Below are positions 46,691 to 59,028 of a stretch of 64,000 nucleotides of DNA, piece by piece. Both the position numbers and the translations under genes were made by a program. Numbering within the stretch: the first letter of the stretch is position 1; each line of letters opens with the position of its first letter. The notes below the pieces were generated by a model. It ran no database searches. It saw only the letters and a program-made list of their open reading frames with translations, and was not told the origin of the DNA. Source of the DNA: Anastatus disparis (Eukaryota > Arthropoda > Insecta > Hymenoptera > Eupelmidae); the NCBI GenBank assembly GCA_017163975.1, contig JAFFSR010000249.1:461501-525500 (forward strand), read 5' to 3'.

Positions 46691-48992
46691 AGATGGGGCA
46701 TTTCATGTCAATTCACCTGGTCAAAAAATAAAAATCGCTGAAAATCTGGAAATATGTTATATTTGATACTCAAAGTATACAAAACAATTTTAAGAGGTCT
46801 AGGTCAAAGAGGTCAAGAGCAAGAGATCATGAAATTTTGGGATTTTTTGAATTTTTTTGTTAAATTATCATCTTTGATATTTTGTTATTCAAAAACTAAG
46901 GGTCTTTGAAAAAAAGTATCGAGACATTTTTTGTTGGACATTATGTGTAGAAACTGTTCAAATTTTTCCCAATTCCAGAGTTGCTATCTTCTGATTGATC
47001 CGTTATATAATTGCATATAATTTTAAATTACTCGAGTTCGTCCAGGTTCATTTTACTCATTTGGCATTAAAAGTTGCATTATATATAGACTTTTAACTGA
47101 AATTTTCCCCCATGTGGAAAATGTCTCTGTAAGCAGCTATCAAACTTTTAATTTTTCCAAAAATAATGTTTTCAGTGTTATTGAAAATTTTTATTGGAAA
47201 TTTTCCCTCGACACTCTTGATAATTCTTAATTATTAATATGATAATTATTTTAATATTATTATTATATTTTGAAATGTTATTATATTTTAACAATTTTAA
47301 TCTCGATTCGTGCAGAATTAAGCTAAATCAATAACTGCACAACCGCATAATCAAAATCCACTCAATTAGATTAAAGGCCACTTAGTTGAAAGTCAAAGCA
47401 CACTGAACGAAAAATTATTTCATTATTTTACAGTTGCATTCCAAACTGCTATTGAATTAATATTAAATTTATGGTAAATAAATTTTATTTATATCATTAT
47501 ATAATCTCATATTTTTTATTTTTATTTCAAGTACACAATACAAATTCGAAAGATTTTATTAAAAATTATTGTTTGCGACTCAATTTGACTGGAATCTTCT
47601 GCTTTGATAATAAAATTATATTTTCATAAATATATTTGTGAATTTAAAATTGATAACTTCAACCGTATTTATAATTTAAATTTATATCATAAAGCATTTC
47701 AAAGAATAAAAATAGAAATATTGATTAAATTAAAAATTTCAAACAATGCAATGATTTTATAATTATATTATATAAATTCTTAATTTTGCCATTAAAAAGC
47801 TACTTGTATGTGATACTTAGACTATGTCTTTCATAAAGTTTTATCACACCAATTTGGAATTTATTCTGAAATTGAACAAGACAAAGGACCTTGCTCTTGT
47901 CTGCATATTTACAAACATTGTACTAAATACACCAAGAGAATTAAAAAATCAATAACTTTTACAGCTATTTATTAAGTATACAATTATAGATGCTGCCTCA
48001 CACTCAACAGTGAACAGTATCAATAAATCTGTAAGATAAATCAGTAGGTTCTGCTGATATTTTTGGGATTATCACTTCAACCTCAGCTTATTTAAACAGA
48101 AAAATTAATTTTTATTTATAACTTAAAAGTTATCAAGCTGAATAGCTTGTTCGCTTTCTTTCTATAGATTTCTGTTGTGTATTTTAAACTTGATTGTTTA
48201 GTGTATTGTGAGTTCACAATTTTTCTATTTAATATTAATTAAATAGCAATGTGGAATGCAACTGTGAAATAATTTAATAATTCTTTGTTCAGTGTACTTT
48301 GACTTTAAACTTATAAGTGGATTTTTATTATGTGAATGTACAGTTATTAATTTAGCTTAATTCTGCATTGAATAAGATTCAAATTGTTAAAATATAATAA
48401 AATTTTAAAATATAATAACAATATCAAAATAATTATCATATTAATAATTAAGAATTATCAAGAGTGTTGAGAGCAAATTTCAAATAAAAATTTTCAATAT
48501 CACTGAAAACATTATTTTTGGAAAAATTGAAAGTTCCATAGCTGCTTACAGAGAACTTTTCGCACATGAGGAAAAATTTCAGTCAAAGGTCAATATATAA
48601 TGCAACTTTTTAATGCTAAATGAATAAAATGAATCTGGGCGAACTCGAGTAATTTAAAATTATATGCAAATATATAATGGACCAATCAGAAGATAGCCAC
48701 TCTGGAATTGGGAAAAATTTGTACAGTTTCTACACATAATTTCCAACAAAAAATTTGTTTATACATTTTTTTCTAAGATCGTTAGTTTTTGAATAAAAAA
48801 AATATCAAAGATGATAATTTAACAAAAAAATTCAAAAAATCCCAAAATTTCATGACCTTTAGCTCTTGACCTCTTGGACCTAAGCCTCTAAAAATTTTTT
48901 TTGTATATTTTGGGTATCAAATACAAAATATTTTCAGATTTTTAGCGATTTTTATTCTTTGACCAGGTGAGTTGACATGAAATGCCACAGAT
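46691..48992. mobile_element. 2.3 kb fold-back element in a transposase intron
   Basis: Element 46695-48988 with AGAT on each side. Termini GGGGCATTTCATGTCAATTC and the complement of GTGGCATTTCATGTCAACTC. The arms (46695-47470 and about 48215-48988) pair along most of their length, including GTTGCATTCCA and CCTGGTCAAA blocks. The middle ~740 bp is not repeated. It carries no open frame. It is wholly inside the intron 46657-49516. Confidence 0.85.
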
Positions 48993-49822
48993 ACAAAATT
49001 TTCAATTTCTAAAAAATTATGATTAAATAATGCTTCTAATGTGCATTTTAAACATTGTATGGATTTTAATTACTATGATTAGTTCATTAAATTTTTTTTA
49101 TAATAGTAGAAATGAAATATTGTGTATTATACTGCAATATTTGATCATTGGTTTTAATAAAAAGTTTTTGTAATAAAAAATTCTCCAGATAAATTTGAAC
49201 GAAAAAATTCATTAATTATTTTAGTATTAAATTTATAATTTATTTTTATTTATTAGTATATCACAATCATTGATTACTAACACTTTCCTGTGATAACTAT
49301 AAACTAGTCATTTTTTGTATTTTTTTAAGGAAACAGAACCAGATAAAATATATTTTAATTATTGCATTTATTAATTAAAATTTAATTTTTACAATTATTA
49401 TTTTTGTTATGAATTCTGAATCTATTTAACATTAATAATGTGATTATTATTATTACTGTTATAATATTATTATAGTGATTATTATATTATTATCAATGTG
49501 ATATTCAAATATTTACCTTCATTTTCTCGTAGTTTCACTACTTCATTATAAAAATAACGAGAACAGTCAAAATATTGATTAACCATTTTATAACTCCAAT
49601 CATATGGCATCAAGCTTAAAATTTTTATTTTTTCATTAGTATTAGATGCTAAATTATAATAATTCACTGAGTTCTTGATAAATGCTTTAAACGCTACTGA
49701 ATCCTGATGAATTTCATTTAAATTTGAAAAATTTGGTAATTCAATATCATATACTTTACACATTGTAGTGGTAATTTCGCCAACAATACATTGTAATGCA
49801 TCTAATGCTTTATTTTTCAATC

Positions 49823-50197
49823 TACCCTACTAAAAGATCTCAGGTGAAAAATCACCTGATTTCTCAGGTGATTAATCATACCAAAATCTCATGTGATGAT
49901 TTTTTTGGTTTTTACACGTTTCAAACCATGCTTAGTCAATTGCGAACTATTTTTGAAAATTTTTGAAAAATTGAACTTAGAAAATTTTTTGTAAAATGAG
50001 TCATAATTTTTTCTAAGACCAAATTTTTAAAAAATTTTCTAAGTTCAAATTTTTAAAAAATTTTCAAAAATAGTTCGCAATTGACTAAGTATGCTTTGAA
50101 ACGTGTAAAAACCAAAAAAATCGTCACATGAGATTTTGGCATGATAAATCACCTGAGAAATCAGGTGATTTCTCACCTGAGATTTGTTAGTAGGGTA
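49823..50197. mobile_element. 371 bp MITE (CCCTACTAA / TCAGGTGA family) in a transposase exon
   Basis: Element 49825-50195 with TA on each side; termini CCCTACTAAAAGATCTCAGG and near-complement. Subterminal repeats of TCAGGTGATT occur at both ends. Deleting it with one TA rejoins the exon as KLTLD-RLKNKALDAL without a frame change, so both boundaries and the duplication are secure. A truncated relative is at 23046-23110. Confidence 0.92.
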
Positions 50198-50973
50198 TCA
50201 AGCGTTAATTTATTTTTATCTATAGGTGAAATATTAAACATTGCATAAAGTGAATCTAAATTTTTTGCATTTTGACTTGTAGATATGAAGTTCTCAGAGT
50301 TTTGTAAACTTGCTAATGATTCACTATTACTTTCGCTGCTTTGAGTCGCAGTAGCTTTCACATCAGATTTTATATTTTGTTGTGTTTCGAACTCTGATAC
50401 TATTGACTGGATTCTGTTATAACAAGAGGAACATACTGTGACACCTGATAACAATTCAATATCGCTGCAGGCTACTGCAAATTTTACAGATATATTTTCA
50501 TCTACTATTTTCAGAAAATTATTCACTGGATTTCTGTGTCTTTTAAAGGGATCACGGCAATAGTTATTTTGCTTACCATAGTTTAATATTGCAGTCTTTA
50601 TTTTTCTATAACAATTACGACATATTTTTTGCCCTGGGATTAATCTAATGTTTAGAATTTTTTCAAAACTTTCACAATCCGGAAGACTTAATACATTCAA
50701 ATGAATTTTCACATTCACTGCATGTTTGTTGAATAGGTCGCAACATTTTTTTTGTTTCATTGAATAATGTCTTAAATATTTATCAGCATGGTGAGTGCAA
50801 ATTACATCATTGCAATCAATTTTAAAACCAGGAACACGGTAACTCAAATATTTTAAGTCATCTTTGCTAAAAGAATCTATATTTTTTAAAGTATTATTTT
50901 GTGTATAAGAATCACTGATACATTTTTCAGTTTCATGTACTAATAGTTTTGCAATATAGCAATTTAAAGCCAT

Positions 50974-51304
50974 ATTTAAAAAACTTCTTGTTTATTTTTT
51001 CCCATTTATTTACTATGAGTAAAAGTAATAATTGCTATTTTAAAAAAACAACAATCGAAAGTAACATAGACGTTCATTCTAGTTTTATTTAGTACACGAT
51101 CGTATAAACAGGTATGAAAATTCACAAGGTGAGGGTAGGGCTCGAATTTATAATCATGACTTGAGTATTGAGTATCACTTGGAACTAAGTATCATTACTT
51201 GAGTATCAGCTGTTACTTCAATTTTTTTATATGAAATATTAAATCACACAGATATGATAGTCGTCGGTAAAGATGTCACACTCAATTAAAGTAATAGCTG
51301 ATAC
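50974..51304. other. Upstream region of the transposase gene
   Basis: AT-rich DNA between the start codon at 50973 and the GACGTC-rich MITE; presumably 5' untranslated region and promoter of the minus-strand gene. GAGTATCA recurs three times around 51155-51205 in slightly different contexts. No TATA box is convincing. Confidence 0.4.
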
Positions 51305-52031
51305 CCCTATTGAAAATAATGACGTCTTTGGACGTGTCTGGATTTGGAACAAAAAAAGACGTCTTTAAAAGACGTCTTTTAATAACGTCATAAGTCACAA
51401 GAGAAAATTCAAAAGTAGTTAAACTACAGGATAATAATTATTTTTTTATTTTTCATTAAAACCTACAAAAATACCTCTATTTATTAGTTGAAATAGAGTG
51501 TGAGAAAACTATCATTATTTTAGATCAAACGAAACTGTCAGTTTATATGCTCTAAACTGTCTTATTCTTTTCGTGCGCATTTGCTTACCATAAAGAAATC
51601 AATCGCTAAAAAACGCGGTAGCCCTCTAACGAGCAATCATTAGTACTATTATATACATTCATATCAATTTGTATAATAGTACTGATGATTGCTCGTTAGA
51701 GGGCTACCGCGCTTTTTAGCGATTGATTTCTTTATGGTAAGCGAATGCGCAACGAAAAGAATAAGACCGTTCAGAGCATATAAACTGACAGTTTCGTTTG
51801 ATCTAAAATAATGATAGTTTTCTCACACTCTATTTCAACTAACGAATAGAGGTATTTTTGTAGGTTTTAATGAAAATAAAAAATAATTATTATCCTGTAG
51901 TTTAACTACTTTTGAATTTTCTCTTGTGACTTATGACGTTATTAAAAGACGTCTTTCAAAGACGTCTTTTAAAGACGTCTTTTTTGTTACAAATCCAGAC
52001 ACATCCAAAGACGTCATTATTTTCAATAGGG
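51305..52031. mobile_element. 727 bp palindromic MITE rich in GACGTC
   Basis: Termini CCCTATTGAAAATAATGACG and complement. The arms are near-perfect up to a short centre (about 51650-51685), with AGCCCTCTAACGAGCAATCA pairing across it. GACGTC occurs repeatedly near both ends (AAAGACGTCTTTTAATAACG). It abuts the inner end of the right TIR at 52040. Confidence 0.85.
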
Positions 52032-52039
52032 ACTTAACG

Positions 52040-53116
52040 ATGTTATAAGAAAAAATAAAGTTGTTTATTTTAGATGTTAGCAGACTTACATTTATACTTC
52101 ATCAAAGATATTGAAATTACAAGCAATAATTTTTAATTAGAGCTTCAATAAGAGTCCTGAAGTATCATAGAAATTAAGTTATAGGAAATTTAAGACCAAT
52201 CTAAAAATCGGCTAGAGTAAGCGTTCACAGATTTGATACCTTGAGAAATAAAAAATTCTCAAACTGTTATAACTTTTATTCTAAACGACCTAGAGACCTA
52301 TACTCAAGCATAAAATCAAGTTTTTTATCGCTCATTTCATAATTTATAGCCTGTTGAATCTTTTAAGGTTCTCGCATTTATGAGTAGAAGACGCAACAGC
52401 TGGGTGTATTGATTTACTTGTGAAGCAAAATACTGAATTATGAGAGGTTCAAATAATAGTAAAATCGTAGGATACCATTGACCAGGCCTATTTGGCCTCA
52501 TTTTACGTGACTTATAGAAAGTTTTCTTGTAAGATTTAGTGAATTTGAAGTTGTCCGGCCAGAGTTACAATGATCTAAATTTTGTAAAAAACATATATTT
52601 TAGAAATTTTGCAAACTTTAAACCTTTGTATCACCGTCAATTTTAAACCTTTTTGAAAATTTAAAAATGCAAATTAAAGCTTTCTTTTTGACCAATAAAA
52701 CAAAATTTTGATAATTTAAAAATATCAAAATTCAAATGAGTTACAGCTGTTTAAAAATTGTCAAAAATGTCAAAAATCAGTATTTTATTCTAAGAGTTTT
52801 CAGAAGCCTGATTAGAATTTTTTAAAAATATAATTACGAAAATTTAAAATTAACATAAAAACAAAGAAATTGCCGCCTGCCGAATTAAAATATGTTAAAA
52901 ACTCGAGTCTTGGCAGAATTTTGAAAAAGAGTGAAAAACAGCCGAAAAAAGCGGAGTTTTTGACCTTTGAAAGGCCATATTTCGGCGAGTTTTGCACTTA
53001 GAGAGCTGAAATTTTGCACAGATTCCTAACTTTAATAATACTAAAACATATCTCAAAATCAGCAAAATCGGTCATCCACATGCGCACACTTTTATAAAAA
53101 GATGTTATTTTGACCC
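52040..53116 (-). repeat. Right TIR of the 10.3 kb element
   Basis: 1,077 bp, ends GATGTTATTTTGACCC, then (AT)n. The few mismatches to the left arm visible by eye include GATGACC versus GATCACC near the tip. Confidence 0.92.
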
Positions 53117-53944
53117 ATATATATATAGAACATTTCAAACCAACTGGAAGAGCAGAAAAATAAAAATCTCTGAAACTCTGGGAATATATCCTGCCTGTTA
53201 CTCAAAATGTGTGAAAAAATTTTCAAGGATTTAGATTGGGAGGATCAAGAGCCATAGATTCTTGAAATTTAGAAATTTTTCAAAATTTTTGGAAAAGTCC
53301 CAACTTGACTTTTTTTTTCTGAAAATCCTAATATTTTAGAGAGAAATTCATGAGAATACTTCTTGTTGTTAATAAAAGCAGAGTTAGCATGATTCTTTAA
53401 AGACCTGAATTTTGTAGTTTTCTATTGGTTTCTATATGTATTACATGGTAATTGAAATCACTCATAGCTCCCCATTTCAGAAATTTCTTTTCGCGGGCTT
53501 ATTTTCCTCTATTTCACGTGAACTTTGAAATGAATTTCTAATCATGTAAGTCAGTGCCATCAATTAGGAGTTAAAACAGTTTGAAATATATATTATCATG
53601 TATGATTAATTTTTATATTGAAAATAAATTAGACATGAAATATATATTTTAAACTGTTATAACTCCTTATTGGTGGCTCTTTCTTACACAGTCAAAAATT
53701 TATTTTTAAGTTGATAAAAAATAGAAGCAAATAAGCCCTCGAAAAGCAATTTCTGAAGTAGCAGACAGTGAGTAATTTCAATTACCATGTAATATATGTA
53801 AGAACCAATAGAAAACTTCAAAATTTAGCTCTGTTAAAAATAATGCTAACTCTCCTCTTTATCTAGAACAAGAAAAATTCTCATGAATTTCTCTCTAAGA
53901 CATCAAGATTTCCAGAAAAAAAAATCTAGAAATTTCATAAAAAA
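53117..53944. repeat. Fold-back repeat next to the (TA) tract
   Basis: Arms of about 300 bp: GAGAGAAATTCATGAGAAT near 53338 pairs with its complement near 53885, and TTTCTATTGGTT near 53418 and GTTATAACTCC near 53655 also have inverted partners. It begins ACATTTCAAACCAACTGG just after (AT)n. Diverged relative of the 2.3 kb fold-back element by its opening text (AAAATAAAAATC, CTGAAA, GGAATAT). Confidence 0.65.
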
Positions 53945-54800
53945 ATTTTCAAAAATTAATTTTAATTCATTCAAATCTGATTTCACATATCTTTTATATC
54001 AGAAATCAATTTAGCGTTCGATTTTACATGAGAATATAGTATTGCACTCAAGGTAAAAAAATTTTACAATATCATCTGAAGGTCATATCGCGATACAATA
54101 GTTATTTCTCGAATTAATCATTGATAAACGTTGATTAGTAAGAAAATGAAGATACTGATAGGTAACTCGAGTCACTGAATCCAAATCTGATATCCGCTTA
54201 ACCCTACCAGTCTCCATCAAGGTCATTTGAAAGTCAAATTCGATAAGATTAAGATACCTATAAGTTTTACGTGATGCTGGATCCGAATCCGAGACCTGTT
54301 GGAGTATCAAACGACGTAATTACAGAAAAATTCGTTTCAAACTGTGGTTTCTTGGAGGACAAAAATTTTCTTTAATTCAATATTTGATTAATTTTTACGT
54401 AATTACGTCGTTTGACACTCCAGCAGACCCCGGTTTCGGATTCAGTGACACGTAAAACTTAAAGGTGTCCTAATGTTATCAAATAATAAAAGATATTCGC
54501 GATTTGACCTTCAAATGACTTTCATACAGATCTTGTAGGGTTAAGCAGACATCAGATTCAAATTCAGTAACTCGAGTTATCTATCAGTATCTTCATTTTC
54601 TCACTAATCAACATTGATCAATGAGTAATTTGAGAAATAACTATTATTTCCCGATATGACCTTCCGATGACATTGTAAATTTTTTTTACCTCGAGTGCAA
54701 TACTATATTCCTATGTAAAATTGAACGCTAAATTAATTTTTGATGTAAAAAAATATGTAGGATCTAATTTGAATAAATTAAAATTAATTTTTGAAAATTT
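53945..54800. repeat. ~850-bp palindrome
   Basis: TTTTAATTCATTCAAATCTG pairs with the complement at about 54762-54785. AATATAGTATTGCACTC, TACAATRTCATC, CTCGAGT and GACGTAATTAC blocks also have inverted partners around a centre near 54365. No coding sequence. Confidence 0.8.
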
Positions 54801-54959
54801 TTTATTATATCTCTAGGTTTGAGCCGCCATTTTGGATTTTTTAAAATCACCACATTGCAAAAGAAAGTAGAGTGTAAGACGAAAATTTTGAGCTTATATA
54901 CGATTTTTTCGGTGATCTACAATTTTGGACAGAGCCATTATCCGTTTGACGTGGATTGG

Positions 54960-54962
<3 letters not shown>

Positions 54963-55033
<71 letters not shown>
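54963..55033. repeat. (TA)n microsatellite, ~35 units
   Basis: Uninterrupted TA run directly adjoining the left end of the 6 kb element. The YIYIYI open frames across it are artefacts. Confidence 0.97.
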
Positions 55034-55036
<3 letters not shown>

Positions 55037-56225
55037 ACGTTCCACGTCAACTGGGCCACCCCTGAGTCCAAAATTTGAAGCACTCAAAAAAAACGCTCAA
55101 TAGCTTAAAATGTTCGTATTGATGTAAGCTTCAACAAGTCGAGTGGCCCATTCAATATAATTGAAAATGGCGGCTACAGAATGGCGTCAAAAGCCTAAAA
55201 ATTATGATTTACGAGTAAAAAAATTCATAAAATTCACCTTACCCTGGGAACAGTCAAGTAAATCACTTATTTTTTTTAAATAATTGAATTTTACACCAAA
55301 AGTGAGCCAACTCACTTACCCCAAACCCACGCAGCCCCTAGAGAAACTACCCCTACCACCCCTATCAAACCACAAGCAGGCTAACCCACATTACCCTGGG
55401 AACAGCGAATTTGTGCGCTCATTTTTCTTCAAATAACTGAATCACAAACCACAGGCGGGCTAACCCATCTCCCCCAAACCTATCTAACCCCTGTTTACCT
55501 ACCCCTAATCCCTAAAAACCACCCCTACCAAACCACAAGCAGTCTAACTCACCTTACCCTGGGAACAGTGAAGTAAATCACTTACTTTTTTTGAAATAAT
55601 TGAATTCTCCACCAAAAGTTAGCCAACCCACCTACTCCAAACCCACGGAGCCCCTAGAGAAACTACCCCTACCACCCCTTGCAAACCACAAGTAGACTAA
55701 CCCACCTTACCCTGGGAACAACGAGTTAAGTCACTCATTTCTCTTTAAATAACTGAATCACAAGCGGGCTTACCCACCTTTCCTCAATCATCTGAGCTCT
55801 ACTTACCTACCCTTAACCCCTAAAAACCACCCCTATAAAACTACAAGCAGGCTAACCCACATTACCCTGACAACAGCGAATTCAGTCGCTCATTTCTCTT
55901 CAAATAACTGAATCACAAACCACGTGCGGGTAACGCACTCATTTACTGATCCCTCTAATTTTTACCTGCCTAATCTCTAACTCCGAAAAACCACGCTTAA
56001 CAAAACCACAAGCAGTCTAAACTACCTGAGTCTGGGAATAGCGAGTTTAATCGCATATTGTTTTTAAATAAGCCTTATTTTTCTAAACATTGAGTTATCC
56101 GCCATAAGTTGGCTAACCCAGATACCCTAAACCCTCCTAAGCCCCCTAACCGTTAAAAACCACCCCTACCGAACTACAAGCAAGCCAAACCACCTGACTC
56201 AGGGAACAGCGTGCTAGATGCAATT
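55033..56225 (+). repeat. Left TIR with seven ~155-bp subterminal repeats
   Basis: CCCTGGGAACAG-like cores start near 55241, 55393, 55556, 55709, 55863, 56029 and 56204. The spacing is 152-175 bp and the units decay inward. Confidence 0.85.
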
Positions 56226-57124
56226 AGATTCTTTCGTTTCCTTCTGGGAGTGGGAGATTAGCCCTTACTACGAGATTAACTCTTACTACGATTTTGAAAT
56301 TAGCCCTTACTACGAGGCGAGAACAACCTCGTAAAGCAAATAAATATCGGGGTATCTTAGCCAATTATATCTTTGCAAATATTTACTTATGTTATTATAC
56401 TATTAACTCAATTCAGAGGTATTCGATAGCAAGCTAAGTTAGTGAATGCGTATTCTTAGATTATATATGACTCGTTAGATCATTGATAAAAATCTAACAA
56501 CATTTGCAAAATCAAAAAATGGCATTTAGACTATGTTTAAACTGGAATTTATAAATCTGAAACTGTATGTTGGTGATAAAGAATATTTGATCTTTTTGAT
56601 GCATAAAATTGTAATACATCAATAATTGAATCTAATACAGCAATGTCATGCAACACTGTCTCATACGGTAATATTTGATTTTGTTTCTTAAATTTTATTG
56701 TAGTTTTTGGCTAAATAACGTATTTGATTTGATTAAATCTCCTCGATTGATATTTTAATGTTGAATTGAATATTGATTAAAAAAATATTAGTTTTCAAAA
56801 ATAGTTGCGGTGTTGGATATTGTTTCCAGAATCAAAAAAAAGATAAATATTACATTTTATTTTAAACTTCAATTCCTTTAACAATTTTGAAAGCCTTGGT
56901 CTGTTTTATTTATATTAGTACAAAACTTATTTCTTTCAAAACCGTTCTTTCTTATTTTGTTTTATATGCTCTTTTTATTATTTTTAATATTTATGTAGAT
57001 TACTGATTTTTTTCACTAAAAACTCTTGTTTCGTATACTTTTGTAAGAGATCCTATTCGAAAAGTCTTTTATGTTGACTTTTTCTTATAAGTTAACTTTT
57101 TTATATTAATTTACATAGCTTAAA
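56226..57124. other. Region between left TIR and transposase start
   Basis: AT-rich; includes a TTACTACGA motif repeated three times at 56260-56320 (AGCCCTTACTACGAG, CTCTTACTACGA). It would carry the promoter of the plus-strand gene; no specific element is clear. Confidence 0.4.
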
Positions 57125-59028
57125 ATGGCAAGTAATAAGCAGCAATATTCAAAAAAAAAACAACACTCAGACAGATGTATAAATCCGTATGATATAAATA
57201 GTCATATAGGATCCGGGTTGAGAAATTTAAGTAAGCGCATGGTGGAAAAGTTTTCAAATTCTTCTAAGAATGATAAAATTTGTGAAAGTTGTCGACTTCA
57301 GTTTTATAAAAGTGAGAAACCTCAATCCTCTGCTAGCGTGGACAATAAAGAGTTAAACAATCTTGAAGCAAATGATTCTCAATCTCAAAGTGATTTCGAA
57401 ACTCCGGAAAAGAAAATGAATCTTTCTCGAGAAAGTCAACTAGAAAATTTATTAGATGGACTGAAAGAAAAATTTAAAAGTTTACCGACGAATGATCCTT
57501 TACGTGTAACAATACTCACGATAGCTCCGGATTGTTGGTCAGAACGTAGAATTCATGAAGAGTTTGGCGCCTCTAGAAGACTTGCTCATAAGGCAAAAGA
57601 ATTAAAGAAAAAAGAGGGTGTTTTATCAATGCCTATTGCAAAAGCTGGTAAAACCTTATCAACTGACACATTTAATAAAGTAGTGCAATTTTATGAGTCA
57701 GATGTTAATAGCCGGATTATGCCAAACAAAAAAGACGTTGTTACCGTGAAAAAAGATGGCGAAAAATATCAAGTACAGAAACGCTTACTTATGTGTGACG
57801 TATGTATCTTGCATCAAGAATTTAAAAAATTGTACCCACAAAATAGTATAGGTTTAAGTGAATTCGCTGAGCTAAGACCGAAGTGGTGCGTGCTTGCTGG
57901 TTCAAAAGGAACACATACAGTGTATGTTTGCACAATACATGAAAATTTTAAAAACATGCTTGATGCTTCAAATTTGAAAAAATTTACTGAAAATGCAGAT
58001 AATCCAATAAGAGATTACAAAGACTGCTTTAAACTCATAATGTGCGAGAATCCACAACCTGATTGTTTTTTGGAACAGTGCTCCTTTTGCCCAAATTTTG
58101 AAAAATTTTCAGATAATGTCACAGACATTTTGGAGTCAAGGGGCATTGAAGAAATAATTTTTAGTACTTGGCAGTCGACAGATCGGTGCACATTAAAAAA
58201 AAATGTCTACCCACAAAAGATTTTGTAAATAATTTAACTGAACATCTCGAAGAGTTTATACCTCATCATTTTATTTCTAACAGTCAATGTCAGTTCGTAT
58301 CCGAAAAAATAAAAAATTTGAAAGATAATGAAGTATTAGTACAAATCGACTTTTCTGAAAATTTCGCTTTTGTAGCACAAGATGCAGTATAGGCCTTCCA
58401 CTACAACAATAGGCAATGCACAGTCTTTCCAGTGGCTTGTTATTACAAAACTAAAAATGATATCGAGCATAAAAGTTTTGTTCTTTTGTCTGATAGTACT
58501 GATCACGATACGTCTGCTGCCTATATAATGCAACAAAAAATTGTATTAGAAATAAAAGAATTTTGCCCTAAAGTATAAAAAATTATTTACATTTCTGATG
58601 GTGCTAAACAGCACTTTAAGAATAGATTTCAAATGTGCAACTTAGTTCATCACTATGAAGATTTTGGAATTATTGCAGAGTGGCATTGCCACGCGACTGT
58701 GCATAGTAAATGCGTTTGCGATGGTTTAGGTGCGATATTTAAAAGGGAAGCAACGCGAGTGAGTCTTGAAGCAAAGCCAAATGATGCTATGTTATCATCA
58801 GAAGAACTGTATAAATGGGGATTAAGAAAGTTTCCTAATCTGAAAATATTGTATTATAGCAAAGAGTTACATGAAAAAACTAAGAAGAGCCTTTCGAAAC
58901 AGTTTGCTAATGCTCCACGTGTTACTAATATCTCAAAGGGACACGCATTTATCGTAGATCTTCAGAAAGTATTACAAGTAAAAAGATATTCAAATGCAGA
59001 AACTTATATAACTGTTATGCAGTACTGA
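57125..59028 (+). pseudogene. DDE-like transposase candidate of the 6 kb element
   Basis: Intronless over the visible length. The start ATG follows a TAGCTTAAA context. Features: a Cys-containing N-terminus (C18, CESC at 53-56), an acidic Ser-rich linker, FAELRPKWCVLAG (247 on), CTIHEN (269 on), STWQSTDRCTL, a frameshift in an A-run near 58200, HHFIS, DFSENFAFVAQDA, a TAG at 58390, FHYNNRQCTV, a TAA at 58576, ISDGAKQHFKN, EWHCHATVHSK, CDGLGAIFKREA and a C-terminal tail. Motif order matches the gene at 45014-50973. DFSEN and SDGA supply two conserved Asp; the Glu of FKREA is a possible third acid, which is inference. One frameshift and two stops make it inactive. Confidence 0.8.

Larger units (their letters stand above)
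45014..50973 (-). pseudogene. DDE-like transposase candidate of the 10.3 kb element
   Basis: Exons on the minus strand: 50973-49517 (with a MITE inside), 46656-45628, 45506-45285 and 45197-45014; every junction is GT-AG and in phase. Order of features: an N-terminal Cys-rich part (CDLFNKH; CRNCYRK; CSSCYNR), a Ser-rich linker, SLRPKEC and CVCELHQN (residues 84-109 of the second exon), DFSENFAFICQD (Asp248), a frameshift near 45670, then SDGAPTQYKN, then HGKNVCDGIGATVKK and a C-terminal tail ending NIA. Two invariant Asp in DFSEN and SDGA plus the later acidic region fit a DDE-type nuclease, but which residue is the third acid is unclear. The same family is on the plus strand at 57125-59028. 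I recall it from many arthropod and cnidarian genomes as uncharacterised. Confidence 0.75.
42832..53116 (-). mobile_element. 10.3 kb TIR DNA transposon with 1,077-bp inverted repeats
   Basis: The arms 42832-43908 and 52040-53116 are both 1,077 bp and nearly identical in inverse orientation. They begin GGGTCAAAATAACATC, next to (AT)n on both outer sides. Between them is a minus-strand multi-exon transposase-like gene (50973 to 45014), interrupted by a 2.3 kb fold-back element, a 371 bp MITE and, near the right arm, a 727 bp palindromic MITE. The host gene is frameshifted, so this copy is probably immobile, but arm identity suggests recent activity or gene conversion. The superfamily is not named here. 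Confidence 0.88.

Noticed and set aside
54819..55083. Open frames on both strands with YIYIYI runs
   Set aside because: They are translations of the (TA)n tract plus flanking palindrome and TIR sequence.
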